A DNA stretch of 28,328 nucleotides from Pseudomonadota bacterium (GTDB lineage Bacteria > Desulfobacterota > Desulfobacteria > Desulfobacterales > Desulfosarcinaceae): contig JAEYRZ010000096.1 of the NCBI GenBank assembly GCA_023435265.1, positions 1 through 28,328 on the forward strand. Direction: 5' to 3'. The position numbers were made by a program, and so were the translations under genes. Below the pieces are notes generated by a model. The model was given only the letters and a program-made list of their open reading frames with translations, had not been told where the DNA came from and did not search any database. Each line of letters begins with the position of its first letter. The stretch's first letter is position 1. Positions 1 to 6,716 of the stretch are shown here, in pieces.

Positions 1-219
1 GGCCAGGACATAGCTGTCTTCGGGCACGGCTTTCTGAGCAGGCCAGCCCATGAAGTTCTGGGCCGAAAAGAAAAGTACCGTACCGTACCACAGGGTTACG
101 GGAATCAACACCGCCTTCAGGAACACGCTGCCTTTCGTCGAAATCACGATCCAAAGCAACATCGTCATCAGGAGTATGAATCCGACCGCCAAGCCGATGT
201 ATCCTGACCATATCGCCAT
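1..219 (-). CDS. Small membrane protein of ExbB/ExbD-like cassette (3' end cut by window)
   Basis: Open frame of 73 codons that runs off the left edge, so the C-terminus is missing. It starts at the ATG at 219, preceded by a good ribosome site (AAGGAG, 226-231, 6-nt spacer). The visible part has two hydrophobic segments (about residues 5-27 and 33-53), followed by a short motif, QNFMGWP, and then a polar stretch that looks like the start of a periplasmic domain. It lies 97 bp downstream of the ExbD-like gene on the same strand and is probably its operon partner. I recall similar GWP-motif proteins beside MotA/TolQ-type genes in other Proteobacteria, but that is from memory. No function is assigned. 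Confidence 0.75.
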   Translation of the reverse strand, partial: MAIWSGYIGLAVGFILLMTMLLWIVISTKGSVFLKAVLIPVTLWYGTVLFFSAQNFMGWPAQKAVPEDSYVLA

Positions 220-316
220 CGCCGAACTCCTTCATGCCCGCCGCCCTGCCGACACTTCACTCAAGATATGCTCCGGGAGCTGGAAGTCAGGCAAACGAAT
301 GCCTCATGGCCATCGT

Positions 317-925
317 TCAGCCCGGCACCCCCCTTGCCATGACCAATGTTTTCGGCAAATCATCCCAATCCGTGATTTCGCCTCGAGGATTCATGGTGAA
401 ACGGGCGATCGTGATTTCTTCCCCCCGGCTGCTCATCTGGATTTCCCGCTTGAAGATGGTTTCCGCCCTGGGATTCAGTTTGTCGATGCGCACGGTCGCC
501 GTAACGGTATGCGGGTCGCGCTTGTTGTACATGTGCAGATTGAGCACCCATTCTCCGGGGATGAAACCTCTGATGGTCGTCAACTCCTGGTTGTAGACGT
601 ATTCGATGCGGCTGCCCCCAGTCGTCGTAACGCGGTCATTGATGATGCCCAGGTCGTCCCGGTCCAGGTGCGCGAGGCCGATGTCTTTCTGCTTGAAAAA
701 CAGTATCTTGCCGGTTGGGTCCTGCAGCCAGGTATCGACATCGTCCTGGCTGTCCTCGTCCCAGGTGACCGTGATGACGAACTCGGCCTTGGTTTCGATA
801 TCCGCCTTTTTACTGCTGACATTGACTGCCATGAAGGCGACGATGAACAGGAAGACAAAGCCAAGCAGTGCATTGAAAAGCAGGTCCAGAAAGCTTGTAT
901 TGCTGTGATAGCGTCTACGTTGCAC
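317..925 (-). CDS. ExbD/TolR-like single-pass protein with large periplasmic domain
   Basis: 202 residues. The N-terminus has one membrane span (about 12-36) that begins with FLDLLFN. Asp14 sits where ExbD/TolR/MotB proteins carry their proton-binding aspartate. The rest is periplasmic and unlike ExbD: it contains DVDTWLQDPTG, resembling the D-x-D-x-W-x-x-D-P-x-G motif of DUF2135/YfaP-like beta domains, and later a GEWVLNLHMY strand. The start is a GTG at 925 that overlaps the end of the upstream ExbB-like gene by 11 nt, which implies translational coupling. The likely role is the stator-like partner of the neighbouring channel protein, in a complex using the proton motive force. The physiological target is unknown. 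Family membership is inferred from the membrane segment and the gene order. Confidence 0.8.
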   Translation of the reverse strand: MQRRRYHSNTSFLDLLFNALLGFVFLFIVAFMAVNVSSKKADIETKAEFVITVTWDEDSQDDVDTWLQDPTGKILFFKQKDIGLAHLDRDDLGIINDRVTTTGGSRIEYVYNQELTTIRGFIPGEWVLNLHMYNKRDPHTVTATVRIDKLNPRAETIFKREIQMSSRGEEITIARFTMNPRGEITDWDDLPKTLVMARGVPG

Positions 926-1451
926 GGTTTTGCTGCCTCAGCAGATCGGCCATGAAATCCAGGCGGCTGGTCAGATTATAAAGCTGCAGCTTCAGCAGAA
1001 GGCTGCACACCAGCCCGGCTGCCGTAGTGTACAGGGCGGTGCTCATGCCGGTTCCCATTTTTGCCAATACCCCGTGGATGGCGCTGACATTGTCGAAATT
1101 CACCTCCGAAAAACTGGTGCTCAGCATGTAGATGAAGCCGGCAACGGTCCCGATCATTCCCAGAGTCAAAAGCATATCGCTCACGAACCAGCCGGTTTCG
1201 CTGTTTTTGTAGAACACCGCGATATCATGCGTCGAGAGCTCCTGCTGTTTGCTCAGGCGATAGGTCTCCTTTCCGGTCCTGATTGTGAATATAAGAAAAA
1301 GGAAGAGGATCAAAAAGCTCAGTTTCGTAACATCCGCCTGATTGACCGTGTAGATCAACCCCGAGAAAAAAAGCGCCGCGAGGCCCAGAACGGTGATCGA
1401 AAAGAAGAGCCACCACCGCAGCGTGATTTTAAAACGATCGTTGGAATCCAT
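915..1451 (-). CDS. MotA/TolQ/ExbB proton channel family protein
   Basis: 178 residues from the ATG at 1451, which has AAAGGG five bases upstream. An in-frame GTG at 1457 would add two residues but sits directly on that ribosome site. Two N-terminal membrane helices (about 12-34 and 39-58) are followed by a short cytoplasmic part. The family's signature pair then appears: a helix with LGMIGTVAGF, and a last helix with the small and polar residues ALYTTAAGL, which in TolQ/ExbB/MotA line the ion pathway. It is shorter than ExbB (about 240). It is the first gene of a minus-strand cassette with the overlapping ExbD-like gene. It has no TonB, TolA or flagellar neighbour in view, so the energised process is unknown. 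Confidence 0.88.
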   Translation of the reverse strand: MDSNDRFKITLRWWLFFSITVLGLAALFFSGLIYTVNQADVTKLSFLILFLFLIFTIRTGKETYRLSKQQELSTHDIAVFYKNSETGWFVSDMLLTLGMIGTVAGFIYMLSTSFSEVNFDNVSAIHGVLAKMGTGMSTALYTTAAGLVCSLLLKLQLYNLTSRLDFMADLLRQQNRAT

Positions 1452-1550
1452 ATCCACCCTTTGCCGGCATGATTAACTATTCCGGTGATGCGTTGACTCG
1501 CCTATATTTGCAAGTTTAAGGCGATTGACCCGGGGGACAATGGGTGATTC

Positions 1551-1580
1551 CTGTTATTTTGCCTGCGTTTGCAGTATGAT
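1551..1580 (+). promoter_or_regulatory. Candidate promoter of the MFS gene
   Basis: TATGAT at 1575-1580 matches five of six positions of a sigma-70 -10 box. CTGTTA at 1551-1556, 18 bases upstream, matches three of six of the -35 box. It would start RNA near 1587, just before the first hairpin of the leader. This is a consensus match only. Confidence 0.35.
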
Positions 1581-1593
1581 GGGTCCGCTCAGA

Positions 1594-1616
1594 CCGCCTC
1601 TGGCATGCAGAGGCGG
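1594..1616 (+). promoter_or_regulatory. Perfect 9-bp stem-loop in leader of MFS gene
   Basis: CCGCCTCTG (1594-1602), loop GCATG (1603-1607), CAGAGGCGG (1608-1616): a perfect GC-rich 9-bp stem 65 nt before the MFS start codon. No T-tract follows, so it is not a classical terminator. It could be an RNA structure in the leader or a protein-binding dyad between the divergent genes. Confidence 0.6.
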
Positions 1617-1621
1617 CGAAT

Positions 1622-1637
1622 CCGGGCGGGCGCCCGG
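1622..1637 (+). promoter_or_regulatory. Second perfect stem-loop in leader of MFS gene
   Basis: CCGGGCG, GG, CGCCCGG: a perfect 7-bp inverted repeat with a 2-base centre (some inner pairs must open if it forms RNA). It starts 5 nt after the preceding hairpin. The two may act as a unit in the 5' untranslated region of the transporter gene. Confidence 0.5.
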
Positions 1638-1680
1638 CGTTCCCACGGATCCTCAGCGATCTTTTATTCAGGATAGGCTT

Positions 1681-2835
1681 ATGGTTGAATCCGATCATGT
1701 ACGTCTTCAGGCGATCGTATTTGCGCTGGTATCCGCTTCATTCACCAATATCTACATTACCCAGCCCATCTTGCCCGTGCTGCAGCAGGAATTCAACAGC
1801 GACATCGTCACCGTTTCCTTCAGCGTTTCCGCGGTCGTTCTGGGAATCGCGCTTTCCAACCTGCCTTTCGGCGTGCTGGTCGATCGGTGGCCCATCCGGC
1901 CCATCGTGGCCGCCGGCGGATTTACGGTTGCCCTGGCGGGCCTTGTGTGTGCGCTGACCGGGCGCTTGTGGGTTCTGATCGGCGCACGCTTCATCCAGGG
2001 GCTCTTCATTCCTGCATTGACCACCTGCCTTGCGGCCTATCTTGCCAAGGCGCTTCCGGCGGAGCGGTTGAACGTGGTGATGGGTTCGTATGTCGCCGCC
2101 ACCGTATTCGGCGGCCTGGGCGGACGCCTGCTGGGCGGTTGGCTCCACCCGCCGCTGCATTGGCGTTATGCCTTCGTGTCCGCGGCGCTTTTCATGATCG
2201 TCTCGACCGGCATCGCCTTGCGTGTCCTGCCCCGTGCCGACGCCGTCAACCGGGGCCGAGAACGCGTCCGCTTCCGCGAACTGCTCGGCCGATGGGCGCT
2301 GCTGCGCCTGTACTTCTGCGCTTCAGCCAGTTTCGCCATCTTTTCTTCGCTGTTCAATTATCTTCCTTTCAGGCTGAGCGCCCCGCCCTTCAGCCTGTCG
2401 ACCGAATGGACGACGCTGATCTATCTGGTCTACGTGGTGGGTATTTTCCTGGGCCCGGCGGCCGGACGCATGAGCAATCGTTTCGGCAGCGGAAGGATGC
2501 TTCTCGGCGGATCCGTTGTTCTGGGCATTGCGCTGTTGATCCTGCGCCTGCCTTTCCTGGCTGCGGTGGTGGCCGGATTGATCGGGATATGTACCGGCTT
2601 CTTCACCATTCACGCCGCCGCGGTCGGCACCCTCAACCGCCGGGTGACGGTCGGACAGGGCCGCGCCAACGCACTCTACGTGCTCTTCTACTATACCGGC
2701 GGATGGATCGGAATTACGGCCGCCGGCGTGGCTTTCAAATCCGGCGGCTGGGATGCGGTCATCTACTGCGCCCTGTTTTTTTTGTGCGTTACCCTTGCAG
2801 CCAGCGCCAGCGAACGGGCCGGGTCGGACCGCTGA
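1681..2835 (+). CDS. MFS transporter (YnfM-like)
   Basis: 384 residues from the ATG at 1681 (AGGA 7 nt upstream). The frame is open further upstream to 1525, but that part would cross the hairpins and reads as non-hydrophobic sequence unlike an MFS N-terminus. The protein is hydrophobic throughout, about the length of a 12-helix transporter. The first helix ends in ITQPILPVL and the loop between helices 2 and 3 reads GVLVDRWPIRP, a variant of the MFS motif A (G-x-x-x-D-R-x-G-R-R). The start resembles YnfM-type exporters. The substrate cannot be read from sequence. The next gene, maf, begins about 60 nt downstream on the same strand, so they may be co-transcribed. It is divergent from the ExbB-like cassette. 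Confidence 0.88.
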   Translation: MVESDHVRLQAIVFALVSASFTNIYITQPILPVLQQEFNSDIVTVSFSVSAVVLGIALSNLPFGVLVDRWPIRPIVAAGGFTVALAGLVCALTGRLWVLIGARFIQGLFIPALTTCLAAYLAKALPAERLNVVMGSYVAATVFGGLGGRLLGGWLHPPLHWRYAFVSAALFMIVSTGIALRVLPRADAVNRGRERVRFRELLGRWALLRLYFCASASFAIFSSLFNYLPFRLSAPPFSLSTEWTTLIYLVYVVGIFLGPAAGRMSNRFGSGRMLLGGSVVLGIALLILRLPFLAAVVAGLIGICTGFFTIHAAAVGTLNRRVTVGQGRANALYVLFYYTGGWIGITAAGVAFKSGGWDAVIYCALFFLCVTLAASASERAGSDR

Positions 2836-2895
2836 ACGCCGGCCGCCCGCGCGGCTGCCTTGCCAAAGAGGGTGCCATTTGATAGAACCGCGGGC

Positions 2896-3519
2896 ATGGT
2901 CGCCAAGGTCCAACAAGCAAAAATTATTCTCGCTTCCCGGTCGCCGCGCAGACGTTATCTGCTCGAACAGGCCGGACTCAACTTCGAGGTGATTCCCAGC
3001 CGCTTCGATGAATCGCTCGTCCCCCAAGAGGAGCCTGCGACCTATGTGCAGGTGCTGGCACGCGCCAAGGCCGAAGATATCGCGCCGCACCACCCGCGCA
3101 GCTGGGTCATCGGCGCCGACACGATCGTTACGATCGGCCGTGACATTCTGGGCAAACCGCAGGATCATGCCATTGCACGCGATATGCTGCGCCGCTTGAG
3201 CGGGCAAACCCACCAGGTGCTGACCGGTTGGTCGGTCTGCTGCAGCTCCGCCGGTGTGGTGCATACGGCGACGGTGGTAACCGACGTCACATTCAAGACG
3301 CTGTCCGCCGATGAGATCGAATGGTATATTCATACCGGCGAACCGTTCGACAAGGCGGGCGCTTACGCCATCCAGGGGCTCGGAACGTTCCTGGTCCGGC
3401 GAATCAACGGCTCCTACACCAATGTGGTGGGCCTGCCGGTCTGCGAGGTGATCGAGTTCCTGATCGAAGCCAAGGTCGTGCACATCGTGGGCCGGGAGGG
3501 AGAAAGCGGTCCGACATGA
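2896..3519 (+). CDS. maf: Maf/YhdE-like nucleoside triphosphate pyrophosphatase
   Basis: 207 residues from the ATG at 2896. In-frame TTG (2860) and GTG (2872) codons upstream would only add unconserved residues. The Maf family hydrolyses non-canonical or excess nucleoside triphosphates to the monophosphate plus pyrophosphate. Visible motifs, in order: ILASRSPRR (11-19), DES, GADTIV with catalytic Asp75, GKPQD, SGQTHQVLTGW, and TGEPFDKAGAYAIQG near the C-terminus. The IEWYxxTGEPFDKAGAY-type block resembles YhdE (dTTP/UTP specificity) more than YceF, but this is a family-level inference. Its stop codon overlaps the start of the PLP-protein gene (ATGA at 3516-3519). Confidence 0.92.
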   Translation: MVAKVQQAKIILASRSPRRRYLLEQAGLNFEVIPSRFDESLVPQEEPATYVQVLARAKAEDIAPHHPRSWVIGADTIVTIGRDILGKPQDHAIARDMLRRLSGQTHQVLTGWSVCCSSAGVVHTATVVTDVTFKTLSADEIEWYIHTGEPFDKAGAYAIQGLGTFLVRRINGSYTNVVGLPVCEVIEFLIEAKVVHIVGREGESGPT

Positions 3520-4211
3520 ATCCTGCCACCGCTGAACGTCTTCGCCGTGTCGAAGGCCGCATCGCCGCGGCGGCGCAAGCCTGCGGGCGCCGGCCGGATG
3601 CCGTTCGGCTGGTGGCGGTCGCCAAGACCCAGACCGCCGACCGGGTACGCGCGGCTTATGAAGCCGGAGCGGTCCGAATTGGAGAAAACTACATCCAGGA
3701 AGCCCGCGACAAGTTCAACACCCTGGCCGATCTGCCCATCGAGTGGCACTTTATCGGCCACCTGCAGGCGAACAAGGCGAAATACGCGGTCCGGCTTTTC
3801 GACCTGATCCACACGGTGGACTCCCTGCGCCTGGCCGTCGAACTGGACGTCCAGGCGCGTAAGCGCTCCAAGATCCAGAAGATTCTGATCCAGGTCAACG
3901 TGAGCGGCGAATCAACGAAATCCGGTGTTCGGCCGGAGGAGACCCCTGAACTGGTCAGCGCCGTCAGCCGCCTGCAGAACCTGCGCCTCAGAGGCTTCAT
4001 GACCATGCCTCCTTTTTTCGACGACCCCGGGCGGGCGCGCCCCTATTTCGCCGAATTGCGCCGGCTGCGCGACCGCATGCAGGCCCAGGGGCTTGCCGGC
4101 CTCGATCTGCAGGAGCTTTCCATGGGCATGACCGGCGATTTCGAAGCGGCGATCGCCGAGGGGGCGACGCTGGTGCGCATCGGAACGGCCATTTTCGGTG
4201 AACGGGCATGA
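3516..4211 (+). CDS. yggS: YggS/PROSC family pyridoxal phosphate homeostasis protein
   Basis: 231 residues, the normal size for the family. It starts with an ATG inside the maf stop (ATGA) and its own stop overlaps queH in the same way. PLP-binding Lys37 lies in LVAVAKTQ. GENYIQEARDK, WHFIGHLQANK, ILIQVNVSGESTKSG, GFMTMPP and the phosphate-binding C-terminal LSMGMTGDFEAAIAEGATLV with RIGTAIFG are all present. Members are fold-type III PLP carriers that buffer free PLP and affect amino acid pools, with no known catalysis. Coupling to maf and queH suggests a housekeeping operon and not a dedicated pathway. Confidence 0.95.
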   Translation: MNPATAERLRRVEGRIAAAAQACGRRPDAVRLVAVAKTQTADRVRAAYEAGAVRIGENYIQEARDKFNTLADLPIEWHFIGHLQANKAKYAVRLFDLIHTVDSLRLAVELDVQARKRSKIQKILIQVNVSGESTKSGVRPEETPELVSAVSRLQNLRLRGFMTMPPFFDDPGRARPYFAELRRLRDRMQAQGLAGLDLQELSMGMTGDFEAAIAEGATLVRIGTAIFGERA

Positions 4212-4774
4212 AGCTGCTGCTGCATATCTGCTGCGCGCCGTGCAGCATCTATCCGCTTCGGATACTGCGCGAGCAGTCGGCCGAGGTGATGGGGTACTTC
4301 TATCGCAGCAACATCCATCCATTCACTGAATGCATGCGGCGCCAGCAGACCCTGCAGGAATATTGCGACCGCCTGGGGGTCAGGCTGATCGTAGACCCGG
4401 CCTACGATCTCGAACATTTCCTACGCCAGGTGGTTTACCGCGAGACCGAACGCTGCCGCTTCTGCTACCATGACCGCCTGCGCGCGACGGCCCTGATCGC
4501 CAAGCGCGGGCGATTCGACGCCTTCAGCACGACGCTGCTCTACAGCCGGTTCCAGAAACACGATCTGATCCGGTCCATTGCGCAGGATGTCGCGCGGACG
4601 GTCGGCATTGCCTTCTTCTACCAGGATTTCCGCGAAGGTTGGCAGGAAGGGATCGCCGAATCCAGGCGCCTCGGGATGTACCGCCAGCCTTACTGCGGCT
4701 GCATCCTCAGTGAGAAAGAGCGCTTTTACAAACCAGACCGCCAGGGCGACCCGGATTCGATGCACGCGGCGTAA
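4208..4774 (+). CDS. queH: Epoxyqueuosine reductase QueH
   Basis: 188 residues, typical of QueH (formerly DUF208). QueH reduces epoxyqueuosine to queuosine in the wobble position of GUN tRNAs and is the non-homologous alternative to QueG. The cysteines expected to hold the [4Fe-4S] cluster and metal are visible: HICCAPCS at the N-terminus (Cys8, Cys9, Cys12), ERCRFCYHDRL in the middle, and YRQPYCGC near the C-terminus. The start codon overlaps the preceding stop. No other queuosine gene is in the window, so the rest of the pathway must lie elsewhere or be fed by salvage. Confidence 0.95.
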   Translation: MKLLLHICCAPCSIYPLRILREQSAEVMGYFYRSNIHPFTECMRRQQTLQEYCDRLGVRLIVDPAYDLEHFLRQVVYRETERCRFCYHDRLRATALIAKRGRFDAFSTTLLYSRFQKHDLIRSIAQDVARTVGIAFFYQDFREGWQEGIAESRRLGMYRQPYCGCILSEKERFYKPDRQGDPDSMHAA

Positions 4775-4811
4775 ACCATTTCCATAGCCAAAGACAGGAT
4801 CACGGTTTTCG

Positions 4812-6671
4812 ATGTTCGCCAATTTTTTATATTTCATCGTCGCCTTGCTGGTGTTGACGCTTTACGAGCCGACCGAGTCACCGCCGCTGGCGCTCTGGGA
4901 AGCCCTATCATGGTTCGTTTCCCTGGCCTTCCTTTTCGCAGCCTATACGCACCGGCAATTCCGGAGTTTACGGCTTCAGGCGGCTTATCTGAACAAGGGT
5001 CTCGCGGATCACCGTTTCGGCGTCCTGTTGACCCGCCACAGCATTTTGGCGCTGATCATCTTCTCGATCGATATCTGGGCGCTGGAACTCCCCTCTTACA
5101 CCGAGGTGGCCCCGCTGTTCAGAATTCTCCCGACCCTTAATGCCGCACTTTTCCTGGCCGTCTTCATCGGCTACCTGGCGGTCATCTGGTTTTTCTCATA
5201 CCAGGCGCATCAGGCGGTTTATCATGCCGACATATCGCGAGGGACGTATGTCTATTCCAATTTCGCCTTCAGCGTACCCATTCTGCTACCCTGGACACTG
5301 CTTTTTACGATTTCCGACCTGCTGCGGCTGTTGCCTTTCGATTGGCCCAAGTCGCTGCTCGATACGGCTGCTGGCCAGACGGTCTATTTTTTGATCTTTC
5401 TGCTGATCACCGCGGTCTTCGCCCCGCTTCTGGTCCAACGCTTCTGGCGTTGCCGGCCGCTGCCGACCGGTGAAGCACGCCTGCGCATCGAGGAGCTGTG
5501 CCGCCGCGCCGGCGTGCGCTATGCGGATATCGTCTATTGGCCTATTTTCGGCGGTCGCATGATCACGGCCGGCGTCATGGGACTGGTCGCCCGCTTCCGC
5601 TATATCCTGGTGACCGAGGCCCTGCTGCACCTGCTCGAACCCAGTGAAATCGACCAGGTGATCGCTCACGAGATCGGGCACGTCAAGCGCCGGCATCTAC
5701 TGCTCTATCTGGTATTTTTCATCGGCTTCATGCTGATCTCCTACGCCGTGTTCCCCATCAGCTATTACTCCGTATTTTTCATTCCCCCTTTTCTCAATTC
5801 TCTACTCCTGCTCGATTTGAACCCGGTCAAAACAGTGAGCATTCTGAGCGGAGTATTGCTGATCTGCGGCGTGGTCGTTTATTTCCGTTTTATTTTCGGT
5901 TATTTTATGCGCAATTTCGAGCGCCAGGCCGATCTTTTCGTCTTCCGCCTTTTTTCATCGGTGGCCCCACTGATCGCCACCTTCGACAAGATCGTGGCCA
6001 CCAGCGGACAACCCGCGGACAAACCGAACTGGCATCACTTCAGCATTCAGGAAAGAGTCGATTTTCTTAGGCGCTGCGAACGCGAGCCCGAATGGATCGA
6101 CCGCCACGACCGCAAAGTCCGCCGCGGCATCGCGACATACCTGACCGGATTCGTGCTGACCGCCTTCGCCCTCGTACAGTTCAACAGTTTTGTTTTCGAC
6201 AGAAGCGTCCGCCATTTAAACATCGCCGACCTGCAGGCGTATCTGGCCCAGAAGGAAGTCAAAACAGAGGAAGACGCCCTGCTCTACTTCACCATAGGCA
6301 ACATCCATTACGACCAGGGCCGGATGGCGCAGGCCGCCGAAGCATATGAACAGGCGGCCGCACTGGCTCCCGACAATCCGGACATCCTCAACAATCTCGC
6401 CTGGCTGTTGGCGTACAGGAAGGACAGTGGGTTCCATGATCCGCAGCGGGCCCTGATTCTAGCCGAGCGGGCGCTGGCCAAAAAGCGCGCGGCGCACATC
6501 TGGGATACCTATGCCGAGGCGCTTTTCGCCAACGGCCGCATCGCTCAGGCCGTCGAAGCCGAAGAAAAGGCATTGGCGGAGGCGGTCACGGACCATCGGG
6601 TTTACGAGGAGCGCCTGGCGGGATTCAAAGCCGCCTTGAGCGGCGAAGAAAAAAGCGTCCGGGAGGAATGA
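4812..6671 (+). CDS. M48 family membrane metalloprotease with C-terminal TPR region
   Basis: 619 residues. Roughly the first 200 are hydrophobic, with about five membrane spans. The catalytic zinc motif HEIGH (His286, Glu287, His290) follows in IAHEIGHVKRRH, and the third ligand is Glu370 in FERQAD, as in M48/Ste24-HtpX proteases. Two or three further helices lie between these motifs and after them. After a last hydrophobic stretch (about 440-457) comes a soluble region of 34-residue TPR repeats (about 480-600, for example IGNIHYDQGRMAQAAEAYEQ). Likely role: membrane protein quality control with a TPR platform that recruits substrates or partners. It is 38 nt after queH and ends 45 nt from the convergent PilB-like gene. 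The ribosome site before the ATG is weak. Confidence 0.9.
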   Translation: MFANFLYFIVALLVLTLYEPTESPPLALWEALSWFVSLAFLFAAYTHRQFRSLRLQAAYLNKGLADHRFGVLLTRHSILALIIFSIDIWALELPSYTEVAPLFRILPTLNAALFLAVFIGYLAVIWFFSYQAHQAVYHADISRGTYVYSNFAFSVPILLPWTLLFTISDLLRLLPFDWPKSLLDTAAGQTVYFLIFLLITAVFAPLLVQRFWRCRPLPTGEARLRIEELCRRAGVRYADIVYWPIFGGRMITAGVMGLVARFRYILVTEALLHLLEPSEIDQVIAHEIGHVKRRHLLLYLVFFIGFMLISYAVFPISYYSVFFIPPFLNSLLLLDLNPVKTVSILSGVLLICGVVVYFRFIFGYFMRNFERQADLFVFRLFSSVAPLIATFDKIVATSGQPADKPNWHHFSIQERVDFLRRCEREPEWIDRHDRKVRRGIATYLTGFVLTAFALVQFNSFVFDRSVRHLNIADLQAYLAQKEVKTEEDALLYFTIGNIHYDQGRMAQAAEAYEQAAALAPDNPDILNNLAWLLAYRKDSGFHDPQRALILAERALAKKRAAHIWDTYAEALFANGRIAQAVEAEEKALAEAVTDHRVYEERLAGFKAALSGEEKSVREE

Positions 6672-6716
6672 CCGCCTTTCTCGGCGAACGGCGCACCAGC
6701 GTCCGAAGCAGCGCAG

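Noticed and set aside
915..1451. Zorya-type anti-phage system (ZorA/ZorB)
   Set aside because: The channel protein is short and lacks the long cytoplasmic tail of ZorA. The partner lacks an OmpA/peptidoglycan-binding domain, and no ZorC/ZorD/ZorE gene is seen.
1525..1680. N-terminal extension of the MFS protein
   Set aside because: It would translate through both leader hairpins and the candidate -10 box, and it does not resemble an MFS N-terminus. The ATG at 1681 has its own ribosome site.
2323..3483. 386-codon open frame on minus across the MFS and maf genes
   Set aside because: It runs antisense to two recognisable genes and has a low-complexity His/Gln/Arg-rich composition.
6672..6716. 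Bidirectional terminator between the convergent M48 and PilB-like genes
   Set aside because: Only a 4-bp CGCC/GGCG pairing is visible and there is no T-tract on either strand.
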